Source of the DNA: Gammaproteobacteria bacterium
Lineage (GTDB): Bacteria > Pseudomonadota > Gammaproteobacteria > Burkholderiales > Rhodocyclaceae
Length of the DNA stretch: 64,000 nucleotides
Direction: 5' to 3'
Assembly: GCA_018828385.1 (NCBI GenBank)
Contig: JAHJVE010000001.1
Location: 1-64,000, forward strand
Positions 54,397 through 64,000 of the stretch are shown in pieces. A program made the translations under genes and the position numbers. Numbering within the stretch: the first letter of the stretch is position 1; every line of letters starts with the position of its first letter. The notes beneath the pieces are model-generated. The model saw only the letters and a program-made list of their open reading frames with translations. It was not told the DNA's origin and ran no database searches.

Positions 54397-55569
54397 CTAC
54401 AAGGATTGATCGAATTCTTCACTGCGCCGCGGCGGATAGGTCTCCCAACCACCACAGGCCGGACAACGCCAATAGAACTGGCGGGCCTTGAAACCGCAAT
54501 TATCGCATCGATAGCGCGACAGCCGTTTCGTATAGGTCTGGATAATGGTCCTCGCCAACTCGACGTCCGGCCGAACCTCCGATGCCACTAACGGCAAACG
54601 CGCACTCATCAGTTTTTCCAGACCGAGCAAGGTGGGATTGCGCTGCAGCTCAGCCCGCACCAGGCGATACGCCACTTCGACACCTTCGCTTTCGAGAATC
54701 AGCTGATAGACCACCTCAAGCAGATCGAGCGAGGGATAACGCTCGAGATAACCACTCAGTAGCGCAATACCTTCGCCCGGCCGTTCGAGCTTGCGGTAGG
54801 CTTCAAGTAGTCGCTGGGCAACCAGTGCCAGATAAGCGGGATCCTGTTGCTCAATGCGCTGCCAGGCTTCGATAGCACCGTTAAGATCAACCTCCTGCAT
54901 CAACAGATCCCCTTGCAGAAGGCTGGCCCGCACGCACTTCCGATTCTCCTGGGTAGCCACCTCAAGATATTCACGGGCTGAATCCGGACGAGAACGCATG
55001 ATTTCGTTGGCGGCCAGTTCGCAGTAGTACTCAGCGATATCGCGATGCGAGGCGACATCGGGTAGTTCACGTGCGATTTGGATGGCCTTCAGCCACTCCT
55101 TCTCGACCTGATAGATCTCCAGAAGATTGCGCTTGGCCTCTTCCTCAAAATCGGTTCCCAATAATTTATTGAATATCTCTTCAGCCCGGTCGAGCAGGCC
55201 TGCCTTCAGATAATCCTGCCCCAGCTCCGACAGCGCCTGCAGCCGCACCTTGTCGTCGAGGTCAGGCAAATCGATGAGGTTCTGGTGCATGCGTATGGCA
55301 CGCTCCGTTTCACCACGCCGGCGAAACAGGTTGCCGAGGGCAAAATGCAGTTCGACCGTTTGCGAATCGACCTTGGCAACTTCGAGAAACGAGTCAATTG
55401 CCTTATCCGGCTGCTCATTGAGTAGAAAATTCAGCCCCTGAAAATAGGAGCGCGGCAAGGTACGCGACTCATGCACGACCTGCTGCATATCGACGCGGGC
55501 AGCAATCCAGCCCAAGGCAAAAAAGGCGGGGATCAGCAGTAGCTGCCAGTATTCGAATAATTCATTCAT
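54397..55569 (-). CDS. lapB: lipopolysaccharide assembly protein LapB (YciM)
   Basis: Inner-membrane-anchored adaptor that controls LpxC proteolysis and LPS assembly; 390 aa. It has a single N-terminal helix (about 5-22), about nine TPR repeats (about 35-340) and a C-terminal rubredoxin-like metal site with [21 protein letters not shown] (split: CDNC about 355, CPAC about 369). The start overlaps the lapA stop by four bases. Confidence 0.94.
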   Translation of the reverse strand: MNELFEYWQLLLIPAFFALGWIAARVDMQQVVHESRTLPRSYFQGLNFLLNEQPDKAIDSFLEVAKVDSQTVELHFALGNLFRRRGETERAIRMHQNLIDLPDLDDKVRLQALSELGQDYLKAGLLDRAEEIFNKLLGTDFEEEAKRNLLEIYQVEKEWLKAIQIARELPDVASHRDIAEYYCELAANEIMRSRPDSAREYLEVATQENRKCVRASLLQGDLLMQEVDLNGAIEAWQRIEQQDPAYLALVAQRLLEAYRKLERPGEGIALLSGYLERYPSLDLLEVVYQLILESEGVEVAYRLVRAELQRNPTLLGLEKLMSARLPLVASEVRPDVELARTIIQTYTKRLSRYRCDNCGFKARQFYWRCPACGGWETYPPRRSEEFDQSL

Positions 55570-55847
55570 GCGTTTAGCGGAACTTCCGGCGTACGCAAAG
55601 CTGGCTTTTGCGCCGCGCCACTCTTCAGGCGGGAGATTTCACGACGCTGCCGGAAAATGACACCAAGCAAGGAGAGGGCGCCAAGTATCACGCCACCGAT
55701 AAAGAAGACCAGCAGGGCAATCACCAAAGGCGTCTGCCAGACAATTCCAGGCAAAAGACGAAGGCTTGCCGGATCGGTGTTCTGGGTCGCGAAAACAACC
55801 AGAAAAACAAAAATAATGGCCCGTAGGGCCCAAGTCAGTGCTGTCAT
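55566..55847 (-). CDS. lapA: lipopolysaccharide assembly protein LapA (DUF1049)
   Basis: A 93-aa protein with two membrane helices (about 4-22 and 41-62) and a cytoplasmic basic coiled tail (FRQRREISRLKSG). It works with LapB. The ATG at 55847 is preferred; an upstream TTG (55856) lies in the T-tract of a terminator hairpin. No clear Shine-Dalgarno is seen. Confidence 0.88.
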   Translation of the reverse strand: MTALTWALRAIIFVFLVVFATQNTDPASLRLLPGIVWQTPLVIALLVFFIGGVILGALSLLGVIFRQRREISRLKSGAAQKPALRTPEVPLNA

Positions 55848-55862
55848 GACATTCAATAAAAA

Positions 55863-55888
55863 AGGGCAGTGAAATCATTCACTGCCCT
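55863..55888 (-). terminator. terminator or attenuator between ihfB and lapA
   Basis: AGGGCAGTGAA (55863-55873) and TTCACTGCCCT (55878-55888) form a perfect 11-bp stem with a four-base loop. On the minus strand it is followed by T6. It sits 16 bases upstream of the lapA ATG, so it either ends the rpsA-ihfB transcript or attenuates lapAB. Confidence 0.85.
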
Positions 55889-55917
55889 GAATCTACCACA
55901 TCGGGCCAAGCCCGAGG

Positions 55918-56202
55918 TCAGATCGCCTGATCGACCCTTTCGCGCAATTCTTTTCCAGCCTTGAAATGGGGAACCCATTTGGCCGGGACGCCAACCTTTT
56001 CCCCTGATTTGGGGTTACGGCCAGTACGCGGCGGCCGATAGTTGAGCGCAAAGCTACCGAATCCGCGGATCTCGATACGATCCCCTCGCACAAGTGCTTC
56101 GGACATCGCATCGAGAATCATCTTGACCGCAAAATCAGCATCTTTCGCCACCAACTGGGGAAACCGCTCCGCCAGCCGGGCGATGAGCTCAGATTTGGTC
56201 AT
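55918..56202 (-). CDS. ihfB: integration host factor beta subunit
   Basis: A 94-aa DNA-bending protein, partner of IhfA. The HU/IHF signature [21 protein letters not shown] (split, about 45-66) includes the intercalating Pro in the beta arm. It lies 12 bases after rpsA, the classical rpsA-ihfB pairing. Confidence 0.96.
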   Translation of the reverse strand: MTKSELIARLAERFPQLVAKDADFAVKMILDAMSEALVRGDRIEIRGFGSFALNYRPPRTGRNPKSGEKVGVPAKWVPHFKAGKELRERVDQAI

Positions 56203-56214
56203 GCTATTGCCTTA

Positions 56215-57894
56215 TCAGCCTTGCTGGTTAAGCTTGGCCTTCAGAAGGGCACCCAGGTTGGTCGTACCGGAAGCAGCAGCGGAAGACTCGGCAGAAAGTT
56301 TCTGCATGGCTTCGTGCTGCTCGGCATTGTCCTTGGCCTTGATGGAAAGATTGATACCACGGGTCTTGCGATCCACGTTGATGATCATGGCTTCAACGGT
56401 ATCGCCCACCTTGAGGTGCTGCGACAGGTCGTCGATACGATCACGCGAGAATTCGGAAGCACGCAGGTAACCTTCGTTCTCACCATCCAGCGTCAGCACG
56501 GCGCCGCGAGCGTCGACCGTCTTGACGGTGCAGTTCACAATGCTGTTCTTTTCGTGAGTAGCGATGAAGTTGGTGTACGGATCACCTTCCATCTGCTTGA
56601 TACCGAGGGAGATACGCTCCTTCTCGACGTCGATGCCAAGAACCAGCGCCTCAACTTCGTCACCCTTCTTGAAGTTGCGGATGGCTTCTTCGCCAGTCGC
56701 AGACCAAGACAGGTCGGACAGGTGAACCAGGCCATCGATGCCACCAGGCAGGCCGATGAAGATGCCGAAGTCGGTAATCGACTTGATGGCGCCCTTAACC
56801 TTGTCGCCCTTCTTGTGGTTCATCGCGAAGTCGTCCCACGGATTGGCTTGACACTGCTTCATGCCGAGGGAGATACGACGACGCTCTTCGTCGATTTCGA
56901 GGATCATGACTTCGACTTCGTCGCCGAGCTGGACAACCTTGGACGGGTGAACGTTCTTGTTGGTCCAGTCCATTTCGGAAACGTGAACCAGACCTTCGAT
57001 GCCTTGTTCGATTTCAACGAATGAACCGTAGTCGGTCAGGTTGGTAACCTTGCCGAACAGGCGGGTACCAGCCGGGTAACGGCGGGCAATACCAACCCAC
57101 GGATCGTCGCCCAGTTGCTTCATGCCCAGGGATACGCGGTTCTTTTCAGCGTCGAACTTGAGGATCTTGGCGGTAACTTCGTCACCAACGTTGAGCACTT
57201 CGCTCGGGTGACGGACACGGCGCCAAGCCAGGTCGGTGATGTGCAGCAGGCCATCGATACCGCCGAGGTCGACGAATGCACCGTAGTCGGTGATGTTCTT
57301 GACGATACCCTTGACGGTGGTGCCTTCCTTGAGGTTTTCGAGGAGCTTTTCGCGATCTTTGTCAGCGGTAGCTTCGAGCACGGCACGGCGGGACATCACG
57401 ACGTTATTGCGCTTGCGGTCAAGCTTGATGACCTTGAACTCCATGGTCTTGCCTTCGTACGGCGTGGTGTCCTTGACAGGACGCATGTCGACGAGGGAAC
57501 CCGGCAGGAAGGCGCGGACACCGTTGGACATGACGGTCAGACCGCCCTTGACCTTGCCGGTGATGGTGCCAGTAACCAGGGAGTTGTTGTTCAGGGCTTC
57601 TTCCAGGAAGTTCCAGGCAGCGATGCGCTTGGCGCGATCACGTGACAGGCGCGTTGCGCCGTAGCCGTCTTCCAGCATTTCGATAGCCACTTGGACGAAA
57701 TCGCCCACCTTGACTTCGAGTTCGCCCTGATCATTCAGGAATTCTTCGAGCGGAACATAGGATTCCGATTTCAGGCCGGCATTGACCACAACGAAATTGT
57801 GATCGATGAGCACCACTTCTGCAGTGATGACTTCGCCTTGACGCATTTCCTGGCGAGCCAGGGATTCTTCAAATAGTTGAGCAAAAGATTCCAT
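56215..57894 (-). CDS. rpsA: 30S ribosomal protein S1
   Basis: Binds mRNA leaders during translation initiation; 559 aa with six S1 (OB-fold) repeats at roughly 20-90, 105-170, 190-260, 275-345, 362-432 and 449-520. Repeats of GxVxxxTDYGxFVxL(G)G are visible, e.g. [20 protein letters not shown] and [20 protein letters not shown]. Length is that of the proteobacterial protein. It follows aroA-cmk, the conserved cmk-rpsA-ihfB order. Confidence 0.98.
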   Translation of the reverse strand: MESFAQLFEESLARQEMRQGEVITAEVVLIDHNFVVVNAGLKSESYVPLEEFLNDQGELEVKVGDFVQVAIEMLEDGYGATRLSRDRAKRIAAWNFLEEALNNNSLVTGTITGKVKGGLTVMSNGVRAFLPGSLVDMRPVKDTTPYEGKTMEFKVIKLDRKRNNVVMSRRAVLEATADKDREKLLENLKEGTTVKGIVKNITDYGAFVDLGGIDGLLHITDLAWRRVRHPSEVLNVGDEVTAKILKFDAEKNRVSLGMKQLGDDPWVGIARRYPAGTRLFGKVTNLTDYGSFVEIEQGIEGLVHVSEMDWTNKNVHPSKVVQLGDEVEVMILEIDEERRRISLGMKQCQANPWDDFAMNHKKGDKVKGAIKSITDFGIFIGLPGGIDGLVHLSDLSWSATGEEAIRNFKKGDEVEALVLGIDVEKERISLGIKQMEGDPYTNFIATHEKNSIVNCTVKTVDARGAVLTLDGENEGYLRASEFSRDRIDDLSQHLKVGDTVEAMIINVDRKTRGINLSIKAKDNAEQHEAMQKLSAESSAAASGTTNLGALLKAKLNQQG

Positions 57895-57986
57895 TGACGG
57901 AGAGAGCTTTCATGCTGCCGCGAACTGTTAGATCCACAGCGGGTTAGGGTTAAAACAAGCTACCGACCAGGGTGACCGGCAACACC

Positions 57987-59924
57987 TTACTGCAACGCCT
58001 CCCTGCTCCATTCCAGCACCTGATTCACCGCCTGTTCGATGGTGAGATGCGTGGTGTCGAGCAACTTGGCATCTGCTTCTTGCCGAAGTGGAGCAACGCT
58101 ACGCTGCAAATCGCGCTCGTCACGTTGCTTCAAGTCCAACAGAAGGTCCGCGAGATTAGCAGATAATCCTTTTTCGATCAACTGCTTATAACGCCGTTCA
58201 GCGCGCGCATCGGCACTTGCCGTCAGGAACACTTTGAGCGCCGCACGGGGGAAGACGACCGAACCCATATCCCGCCCGTCGCCTATCAGGCCAGGCACCT
58301 TGTTGAAGGTTCGCTGGCGAAAAAGCAGCGCCTCCCGAACAGCAGGCAGGGCCGCGACCTTCGAGGCACCGACCGAGATTTCTTCGGTACGGATAGCGTC
58401 ACCAACAAGTTCCCCATTGAGGCGGATATCGCCCCCGGAAAACTCGACGTTCAGTTCGGCGGCAATGGCAGCCACAGCCGCCTCGTCCGCCCAATCGACA
58501 GCAGCATGTCGAGCGGCGAGTGCGGTCAACCGGTAGAGGGCACCGGAATCGAGATAGGCGTAACCAAGTTCCGCCGCCACTCTAGCCGCTACCGTTCCCT
58601 TGCCTGAAGCTGAAGGGCCATCGATGGCGATGACCGGTGCAGCCTTGGTGACTGCCGCGAAGCGTTCAAAATAATCAGGAAACGTTTTGGCCACGCACTT
58701 CGGATCGTTGATGCGCAACGGCGTACCGAAAGCGGCCAATGAGAAACACATTGCCATTCGATGGTCGTCGTAAGTATCAATGGCGGCTGGTTTGAGGCTA
58801 GCCGGGGTAACGCAGATGAAGTCCTCGCCCTCTTCAACCACGGCACCCAATTTCCGCAACTCTGTCGCCATCGCCGCAATGCGGTCGGTTTCCTTGACGC
58901 GCCAACTGGCGATGTTACGCAGCGTGGTCGTTCCCTTGGCAAACAGCGCGGTCGTCGCCAGCGTCATCGCCGCATCGGGAATGTGGTTGCAATCGAGATC
59001 GACCGCAACCAGGCCGGATTGCGGCCCCCGTGCTTCCATCCAGTTTGGCCCCATCTCGATCTGGGCACCCATTTTAGCCAGCGCCTCGGCAAACTTGACG
59101 TCGCCCTGGATCGAATCACAGCCGACGCCTTCAACCCTCACCGGCCCGCCACCGATGGCGCCCAGAGCGAGAAAATACGAGGCCGATGAAGCGTCACCTT
59201 CAACATAAATCGTTCCCGGCGAGACATATCGACTGCCCGCCGGCACGGTAAACCGCTGCCAGCCATCACGCTGAACCTGGACGCCAAAACGCGCCATGGT
59301 CGCCAGCGTAATCTCGATGTAGGGCTTGGAAATCAGCTCACCAACCACGTCGACCGTAGCAGTCTGGCCGGTAAGGGGAAGGGCCATCAACAAACCGGTC
59401 AAAAACTGGCTGGAGACGTCACCACGCACCTTGACCGAAGTCCCCAGAACGATACTCGCCGGCTTCACATGCAGCGGGGGAAAGCCCTCTTTTCCAAGAT
59501 AAGTCACATCAGCCCCCAACTGGCGCAGGCCGTCGACCAAATCGCCGATCGGACGCTCATGCATACGAGCCACGCCCTTCAGCACAAAATCGCCACCAGA
59601 CAACGCCAAGGCTGCCGTAAGCGGACGGAAGGCGGTGCCGGCATTCCCCAGAAACAACTCAGCCTGCGCAACCGGAATTTTCCCGGCGCATCCCTTGATC
59701 AACCAGTTTTCACCACCCAAATGGCTGACACCGACCCCCAACACCTTCAGCGCATCGAGCATGCGCTCGGTATCGTCCGAAGCAAGCAGGTCACGGACCT
59801 CCGTCTCGCCTTCGGCCAGCGCCGCCAGTAGGAGCACACGGTTAGAGATACTTTTTGAACCGGGAAGGCGAACAGTTCCGCCAGCCGAGAGAGTTTGGGG
59901 AAGATCGAGAAAATCGTGAGTCAC
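57987..59924 (-). CDS. aroA-cmk: fused EPSP synthase / cytidylate kinase
   Basis: A bifunctional 645-aa protein. The N-terminal EPSP synthase (about 1-425; [20 protein letters not shown] and [16 protein letters not shown]) makes 5-enolpyruvylshikimate-3-phosphate. The C-terminal cytidylate kinase (about 430-645; P-loop [17 protein letters not shown]) phosphorylates CMP/dCMP. The genes are usually separate neighbours; fusions are known in some betaproteobacteria. GTG at 59924 is chosen because the canonical sequence begins there; the frame continues to a TTG at 59954. The kinase lies directly upstream of rpsA, as unfused cmk does. Confidence 0.92.
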   Translation of the reverse strand: MTHDFLDLPQTLSAGGTVRLPGSKSISNRVLLLAALAEGETEVRDLLASDDTERMLDALKVLGVGVSHLGGENWLIKGCAGKIPVAQAELFLGNAGTAFRPLTAALALSGGDFVLKGVARMHERPIGDLVDGLRQLGADVTYLGKEGFPPLHVKPASIVLGTSVKVRGDVSSQFLTGLLMALPLTGQTATVDVVGELISKPYIEITLATMARFGVQVQRDGWQRFTVPAGSRYVSPGTIYVEGDASSASYFLALGAIGGGPVRVEGVGCDSIQGDVKFAEALAKMGAQIEMGPNWMEARGPQSGLVAVDLDCNHIPDAAMTLATTALFAKGTTTLRNIASWRVKETDRIAAMATELRKLGAVVEEGEDFICVTPASLKPAAIDTYDDHRMAMCFSLAAFGTPLRINDPKCVAKTFPDYFERFAAVTKAAPVIAIDGPSASGKGTVAARVAAELGYAYLDSGALYRLTALAARHAAVDWADEAAVAAIAAELNVEFSGGDIRLNGELVGDAIRTEEISVGASKVAALPAVREALLFRQRTFNKVPGLIGDGRDMGSVVFPRAALKVFLTASADARAERRYKQLIEKGLSANLADLLLDLKQRDERDLQRSVAPLRQEADAKLLDTTHLTIEQAVNQVLEWSREALQ

Positions 59925-59978
59925 AGGATCACCATATGTGTAGTCACGCGACAAAAGTCCGCGAAGGTATTCAGGAAT

Positions 59979-61835
59979 TCAAGAAATGTTATTGGCTGCC
60001 GGCTGGTATTCAGGAACGCGTGCCTTTAGTTGCTCCCGCACTTGCACATCACTCTGACAGGCATTCGCCAACCATGATCGCAAACCAGCAAGAAATTCAC
60101 TTTCGACCTGGCGCCCCTGAGCAATTCTCAGCTTCGGATGCGGCGTTTCACGCGTTTGCTCCGTATCAGCAAGCAATTCCTCGTAGAGTTTTTCACCTGG
60201 CCGCAAACCGGAAAACTCGATACGTATTTCTTGCTCGGAATAGCCCGACAAATGAATCATCTTGCGAGCCAAATCAACAATCCGGACTGGCTCGCCCATG
60301 TCCAACACAAAAATTTCGCCACCATGCCCCATAGTCGCCGCCTGCAAGACTAGTTGAGCAGCTTCAGGAATAGACATGAAATAACGCGTGATTTCCGGAT
60401 GCGTCACCGTAACCGGACCACCGCGCGCGATCTGCTCCTGAAACTTCGGGATCACACTACCGGTACTACCGAGCACATTGCCAAATCTGACCATCTCGAA
60501 CTGCGTGCCGCTTTCCTGGCTATGCAAGGATTCGCAGACCATTTCGGCCAATCGCTTCGTTGCACCCATGACATTCGTCGGGTTAACCGCCTTATCAGTG
60601 GAAATCAAGACAAAACGCTCAGCCTCGAAGCGTATCGCACACTCAGCCACCGTCAGGGTACCGAGGGCATTATTACGAACCGCCTGCCAGGCATTGCCAA
60701 CTTCCATCAGCGGTACGTGCTTGTACGCGGCGGCATGAAAAACCGCCTGTGGCCTGAACTGTGCAAATACCTCGTCCAAACGAGAATCGTCCTTTACATC
60801 CCCCGCGAGCGGGACCAGGTCAATATCAGGCGCATTTACCGAAAACCACTGCTCGATAGAGTAAAGCGCGAATTCGTTCAGCTCGAGCAATACGAGCTTT
60901 TTCGGATGGAAACGAGCGAGTTGTCGGCATAACTCGCTACCTATCGAACCGCCAGCCCCTGTCACCAGAACAACCTTATTGGCAACCATATCCGCAACAT
61001 GTGCCGTATCGATCCAAACCGGATCGCGCCCAAGCAAATCCTCAATCTCGACCGGTCTGATTGATGAAATCGCGACCCGACCGGACATCACATCGTCCAA
61101 CCCAGGCACTGTAAATACATGCCCCCCCGCCTCCACCACCAAATCCGCAGCTCTACGGCAAGCCTCTACTGCTGCCGACGGCATCGCCAAAATAACGTGT
61201 TTGGCTTTGACTGAGGCCAGCACTTCCGGCAAGGCATCTATCCCGCCCAGAACCGGATTCCCGGACAGCTCACGCCCCCACTTGGTCTGATCGTCATCGA
61301 CAAGCGCCACAACCCGCCAATCCGGACTTCGCTCCAATTCACGCGCCAGCATGGCACCACCACGGCCGGCACCAACAATCACAACTGGCTTCCCTTGTGC
61401 AATCAAGCCACCATAAAGCCGATGCTCCCTCCACATGCGATAAGCCGCACGCCCACCGCCCATATAGAGCACCAGCAGCATCGGGTACAGCAGCAACAGT
61501 GATCGCGGCACCAACTGCTGACCACTGCGGAAGAAGACAAAAAACACGAAAACAGCCCCACTCGACAACGCCACAGCACGAAGCACACGCTTCAAGTCAG
61601 GCAGGCTCGCAAACAACCAGATACCGCGATACAAACCGGCAATGTGGCACCCCAAAGCGTGCACCGGCAACAGGATTGCCATCCCCCACCACATCACGTA
61701 GGCAAAATTGGCAGGGACATCAAAATTAAAGCGCAACAAAAACCCTCCCACCCAGGCAAATGCCAAAGCGGAAAGATCGAACAGAAAAACGAAAATGGAA
61801 AGAATTGCTTTAGACAAGCTCAATTGGGCGCTCAA
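59979..61835 (-). CDS. membrane-bound nucleotide-sugar 4,6-dehydratase (WbpM/CapD-like)
   Basis: A 618-aa inner-membrane enzyme for O-antigen or capsule sugar synthesis. About four N-terminal helices (about 10-120) and a CoA-binding-like Rossmann domain (VIVGAGRGGAMLARELER) precede the SDR catalytic domain. That domain has VTGAGGSIGSELCRQLARF (about 288-306), AAYKHVPLMEVG and ISTDKAVNPTNVMGATKR. Such proteins convert UDP-GlcNAc to its 4-keto-6-deoxy form. It is last in the polysaccharide cluster. Confidence 0.93.
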   Translation of the reverse strand: MSAQLSLSKAILSIFVFLFDLSALAFAWVGGFLLRFNFDVPANFAYVMWWGMAILLPVHALGCHIAGLYRGIWLFASLPDLKRVLRAVALSSGAVFVFFVFFRSGQQLVPRSLLLLYPMLLVLYMGGGRAAYRMWREHRLYGGLIAQGKPVVIVGAGRGGAMLARELERSPDWRVVALVDDDQTKWGRELSGNPVLGGIDALPEVLASVKAKHVILAMPSAAVEACRRAADLVVEAGGHVFTVPGLDDVMSGRVAISSIRPVEIEDLLGRDPVWIDTAHVADMVANKVVLVTGAGGSIGSELCRQLARFHPKKLVLLELNEFALYSIEQWFSVNAPDIDLVPLAGDVKDDSRLDEVFAQFRPQAVFHAAAYKHVPLMEVGNAWQAVRNNALGTLTVAECAIRFEAERFVLISTDKAVNPTNVMGATKRLAEMVCESLHSQESGTQFEMVRFGNVLGSTGSVIPKFQEQIARGGPVTVTHPEITRYFMSIPEAAQLVLQAATMGHGGEIFVLDMGEPVRIVDLARKMIHLSGYSEQEIRIEFSGLRPGEKLYEELLADTEQTRETPHPKLRIAQGRQVESEFLAGLRSWLANACQSDVQVREQLKARVPEYQPAANNIS

Positions 61836-61926
61836 ACGCCTCCGATTTTTTCGGACCTCATTTTAACCGCTTGCCCTAGTCAAATGCGTCCCGTTTTGTA
61901 GTGACATAAAATCCGTGAATCCCCTA

Positions 61927-62487
61927 TCAGTGCGAGACGCCATCCCGCCGTAACACCTTGACTGCGGTTAGCCATAAAACGCGAAGGTCAAACATGAAAG
62001 AGCGCTGTAGCAGATATTCCTTGTCAAGTTCAACCTTCCTGGGAATCGGCAATTCGTCACGGCCATTGACCTGCGCCCAGCCTGTCAAGCCCGGCACCAA
62101 TTCATGCACACCACACCGAGTGCGAAGTGTAATGAGATCTTCCTGATTGAATAACGCAGGACGAGGTCCAACGAAACTCATGTCGCCAACCATGATGCTC
62201 CAGACTTGGGGCAGTTCATCAAGGCTGGATTTGCGCAAAAAAGAACCGATAGGCGTGAGATAAGCATCTGGATCTGCCAGCAAATGCGTCGCTACAGCCG
62301 GGGTCCCAATGCGCATGCTACGAAATTTCGGCATGCGAAAAATGCGGTTATGGCGACCGACACGATCCGACCAATAAAGCACAGGCCCAGGCGAGGTCAG
62401 TTTGACCGCCAGAGCAACCAACACTACGGGGAGCGCCAGAACCATGGCGGCGCACAAAGCCACGAATAAATCAAACAAACGCTTCAT
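61927..62487 (-). CDS. polyprenyl-phosphate sugar-1-phosphate transferase
   Basis: Starts glycan assembly on undecaprenyl phosphate at the inner membrane; 186 aa. It has an N-terminal re-entrant helix (about 8-32), then the basic KFRSMRIG motif, the DELPQVWSIMVGDMSFVGPRP signature and the PGLTGWAQVNGRDELP motif of the PglC/WcaJ C-terminal type. It overlaps the epimerase gene by four bases. Confidence 0.93.
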   Translation of the reverse strand: MKRLFDLFVALCAAMVLALPVVLVALAVKLTSPGPVLYWSDRVGRHNRIFRMPKFRSMRIGTPAVATHLLADPDAYLTPIGSFLRKSSLDELPQVWSIMVGDMSFVGPRPALFNQEDLITLRTRCGVHELVPGLTGWAQVNGRDELPIPRKVELDKEYLLQRSFMFDLRVLWLTAVKVLRRDGVSH

Positions 62488-63434
62488 ACCCCCAACATCT
62501 CCCTCAACCCCTCAGCCAGCGGCACCCGCGCCCGCCACCCCAACTCCTTATCGATTCTGGCTGGCGAATAGCATGCAGAATCCAATAACCGGCTCACAAC
62601 TTCACTATCCAGCGGCATACGCCGCCCCGCCAAGCGCTCGATAACATCTCCGGCCCGTCCGGCAAGCCGAAAAAGTCCCTCGGGCATCGCCCAACCACAT
62701 GGTTGCAGCCCCTGTGCCGCACGCAGCGCATCAAACAACTGCCGCCCCGAAGGTGCTTCATGCGATGCGACAATATAGGTTCGGCCATTTGCCCGATCAT
62801 CTTCCGCCACCAGACACATAGCCGAAACCACATCATCCACATGCACCAGAGAACGTCGGTTTCCGGTTTCCGGCAACGGTGGGAATACCCCCTTCCGCAC
62901 CAGACGCCCCATCCGTTCAAGATTGCCGCGCCCCCCGGCACCATAGACCATCGCCAAACGCAGGTTCACGACATGCATACCGTAACGTCGCCCGGCATCC
63001 ATCACAGCCTCCTCAGCGGCCAGCTTGCTCTGCCCATAAGCGGTCTGCGGTTCACCGGGGAAATCTTCGTTGGCACACGTATCACCAGGCTCGGCCATAG
63101 CTTTAACGCTGGACAGAAACACAAAACGCCCTACCCCTGCTCTGCCTGCAGCCTCAATCAGATTGCGCGTACCTTCGAAATTAATCTGCCAGTGGCGACG
63201 GGAATCTTCGTCACCCAGCGACGAAAACGCATGCGCATAGCCCGCACAATGAAAAACAGTGCCAACGCCTTCGCAAGCGAGCCTCAAAGTTCGAGGATCA
63301 AGCACATCCCCAACCACCTCATCGCCAGCCCCGGTAGCACACCGCACCAATCGACGAGTACTTCGCCCCTCAGCGGACAGTCGCTGCACCACACGAGAAC
63401 CGACAAACCCACCGGAACCGGTAACCAGAATCAC
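62484..63434 (-). CDS. NAD-dependent epimerase/dehydratase (polysaccharide cluster)
   Basis: A 316-aa extended SDR protein with VTGSGGFVGSRVVQRL at the N-terminus, FLSSVKAMAEPGD, the catalytic YGQSKLAAEEAV and a C-terminal substrate domain. It probably makes the 4-epimer or reduced sugar that the adjacent transferase attaches, as in WbpV/WbpL-type pairs; the exact sugar is unknown. Four-base overlaps with both neighbours show one operon. Confidence 0.9.
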   Translation of the reverse strand: MILVTGSGGFVGSRVVQRLSAEGRSTRRLVRCATGAGDEVVGDVLDPRTLRLACEGVGTVFHCAGYAHAFSSLGDEDSRRHWQINFEGTRNLIEAAGRAGVGRFVFLSSVKAMAEPGDTCANEDFPGEPQTAYGQSKLAAEEAVMDAGRRYGMHVVNLRLAMVYGAGGRGNLERMGRLVRKGVFPPLPETGNRRSLVHVDDVVSAMCLVAEDDRANGRTYIVASHEAPSGRQLFDALRAAQGLQPCGWAMPEGLFRLAGRAGDVIERLAGRRMPLDSEVVSRLLDSACYSPARIDKELGWRARVPLAEGLREMLGV

Positions 63435-64000
63435 CGGGCGAACCTATTTACTCGCGGCAAACGACCAAAATGCTTGGCAAAATAGCGCGCCATGCTCATC
63501 AAATGCCAACGCATGTGCCGCATGCTACGATGACTGTCCCGTCGCGCGTCATGCACCACAGAAACCGATGGGCAAACCACGATCTTCATTCCGGCCCGCC
63601 AGGCACGAACACAGATATCGACGTCTTCGTAATACAGAAAAAACCCTTCGTCGAACCCAGCCAAATCCGCGTAGGCATCACGACGAAAAAGCATGAACAT
63701 ACCGGCGACCCAATCAGGACAAAATGGCTCAGAGCCGGCATCAAAATGAATCTTTCCTGACGAAAGCCGTACGGCTTTGGTAGCCAAACCCGAAAAAGAG
63801 GGGAAGCGGCGAACACTATCCTCCAACACTCCATGCGGATTGCGTACAGCGGGCGCAGCAATGGCTGCACCACTCACTGCAATAGCATCCATCAACTGCG
63901 GAAATGGATCACCCTCGAATCGGATATCGGGATTTAGAACCGCAAACGTGGGGTTCCCGCATAGCCTGAATGCCTGGTTATGATTGGCTGCAAAGCCAAG
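63431..64000 (-). CDS. glycosyltransferase family 2, 5' end outside the window
   Basis: At least 189 codons. The open frame continues to the window edge, where LGFAANHNQAFRLCGNPTFA and VLNPDI are typical of family 2 rhamnosyltransferase-like enzymes; an internal ATG at 63895 is not the start. Further on, DWVAGMFMLFRRDAYADLAG and DEGFFLYYEDVDICVRAWRAG give the acceptor/catalytic region. It transfers a sugar onto a growing lipid-linked glycan or LPS. Confidence 0.88.
   Translation of the reverse strand, partial: LGFAANHNQAFRLCGNPTFAVLNPDIRFEGDPFPQLMDAIAVSGAAIAAPAVRNPHGVLEDSVRRFPSFSGLATKAVRLSSGKIHFDAGSEPFCPDWVAGMFMLFRRDAYADLAGFDEGFFLYYEDVDICVRAWRAGMKIVVCPSVSVVHDARRDSHRSMRHMRWHLMSMARYFAKHFGRLPRVNRFAR

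Noticed and set aside
59340..59362. GTCGACCGTAGCA inside aroA, like the repeat core
   Set aside because: Only 13 bases match, with no T-rich left half; likely chance in a coding sequence.
63431..63895. Glycosyltransferase starting at 63895
   Set aside because: The frame continues upstream to the window edge with conserved family 2 motifs, so the ATG at 63895 is internal.

Overview
The window looks like the chromosome of a betaproteobacterium, most likely order Rhodocyclales (Dechloromonas/Azonexus-like). The evidence is high GC, the linked order cmk-aroA fusion / rpsA / ihfB / lapA / lapB / ugd / rfaE1 / hldD / cysM, the nadE-glnB pair, a chromosomal integron, PEP-CTERM proteins and a NosR-family protein. 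Species identity is inferred from gene content only.

Layout. 1-8.3 kb: tRNA-Glu (3' part), tRNA-Asp, mltD, a yejBEF-type peptide ABC transporter without its binding protein, a Na/Pi cotransporter, a solitary HicB-like protein and tRNA-Ser(CGA). 8.3-15.3 kb: mltF, serS, a NosR-like membrane iron-sulfur flavoprotein, a DUF559 gene broken by an internal deletion, and rarA. 15.4-41.2 kb: an accessory block with vapBC, a SOS-box-controlled integron integrase (intI), attI and nine cassettes with attC sites, eroded distal cassettes, GNAT and SRPBCC genes, an ars operon (arsR-arsC-acr3-permease-thioredoxin-like), a chemoreceptor, two PEP-CTERM proteins, an RND efflux operon (adaptor-pump-DUF3240-TolC) and small enzymes. 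41.3-46.8 kb: lolA, ftsK, a Crp/Fnr regulator, trxB, smr. 46.9-60 kb: glnB, nadE, ppa, a PolB-like exonuclease, cysM and the heptose/LPS genes, lapAB, ihfB, rpsA, aroA-cmk. 60-64 kb: an O-antigen/exopolysaccharide cluster whose first glycosyltransferase runs off the window.

The accessory block appears to interrupt an ancestral trxB-ftsK-lolA-rarA-serS neighbourhood (the enterobacterial order): lolA and rarA keep their relative order and strand but lie about 26 kb apart.

Two systems stand out. First, the integron: intI has a promoter overlapped by a LexA-type box, and its cassettes encode mostly tiny membrane proteins of unknown function. Their stop codons, and in one case the start codon, are formed by the recombination cores. 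Second, a dispersed, ungapped repeat of about 37 bp (core CCGGTTGACCGTAGCAA preceded by two phased T-tracts) occurs at least ten times in 64 kb. Six copies lie between genes, one lies inside yejE, and three supply the start of a signal peptide in the same reading frame (the RND adaptor, the TolC-like protein and LolA). I do not recognise it as a described element. Its architecture recalls DNA-uptake sequences.
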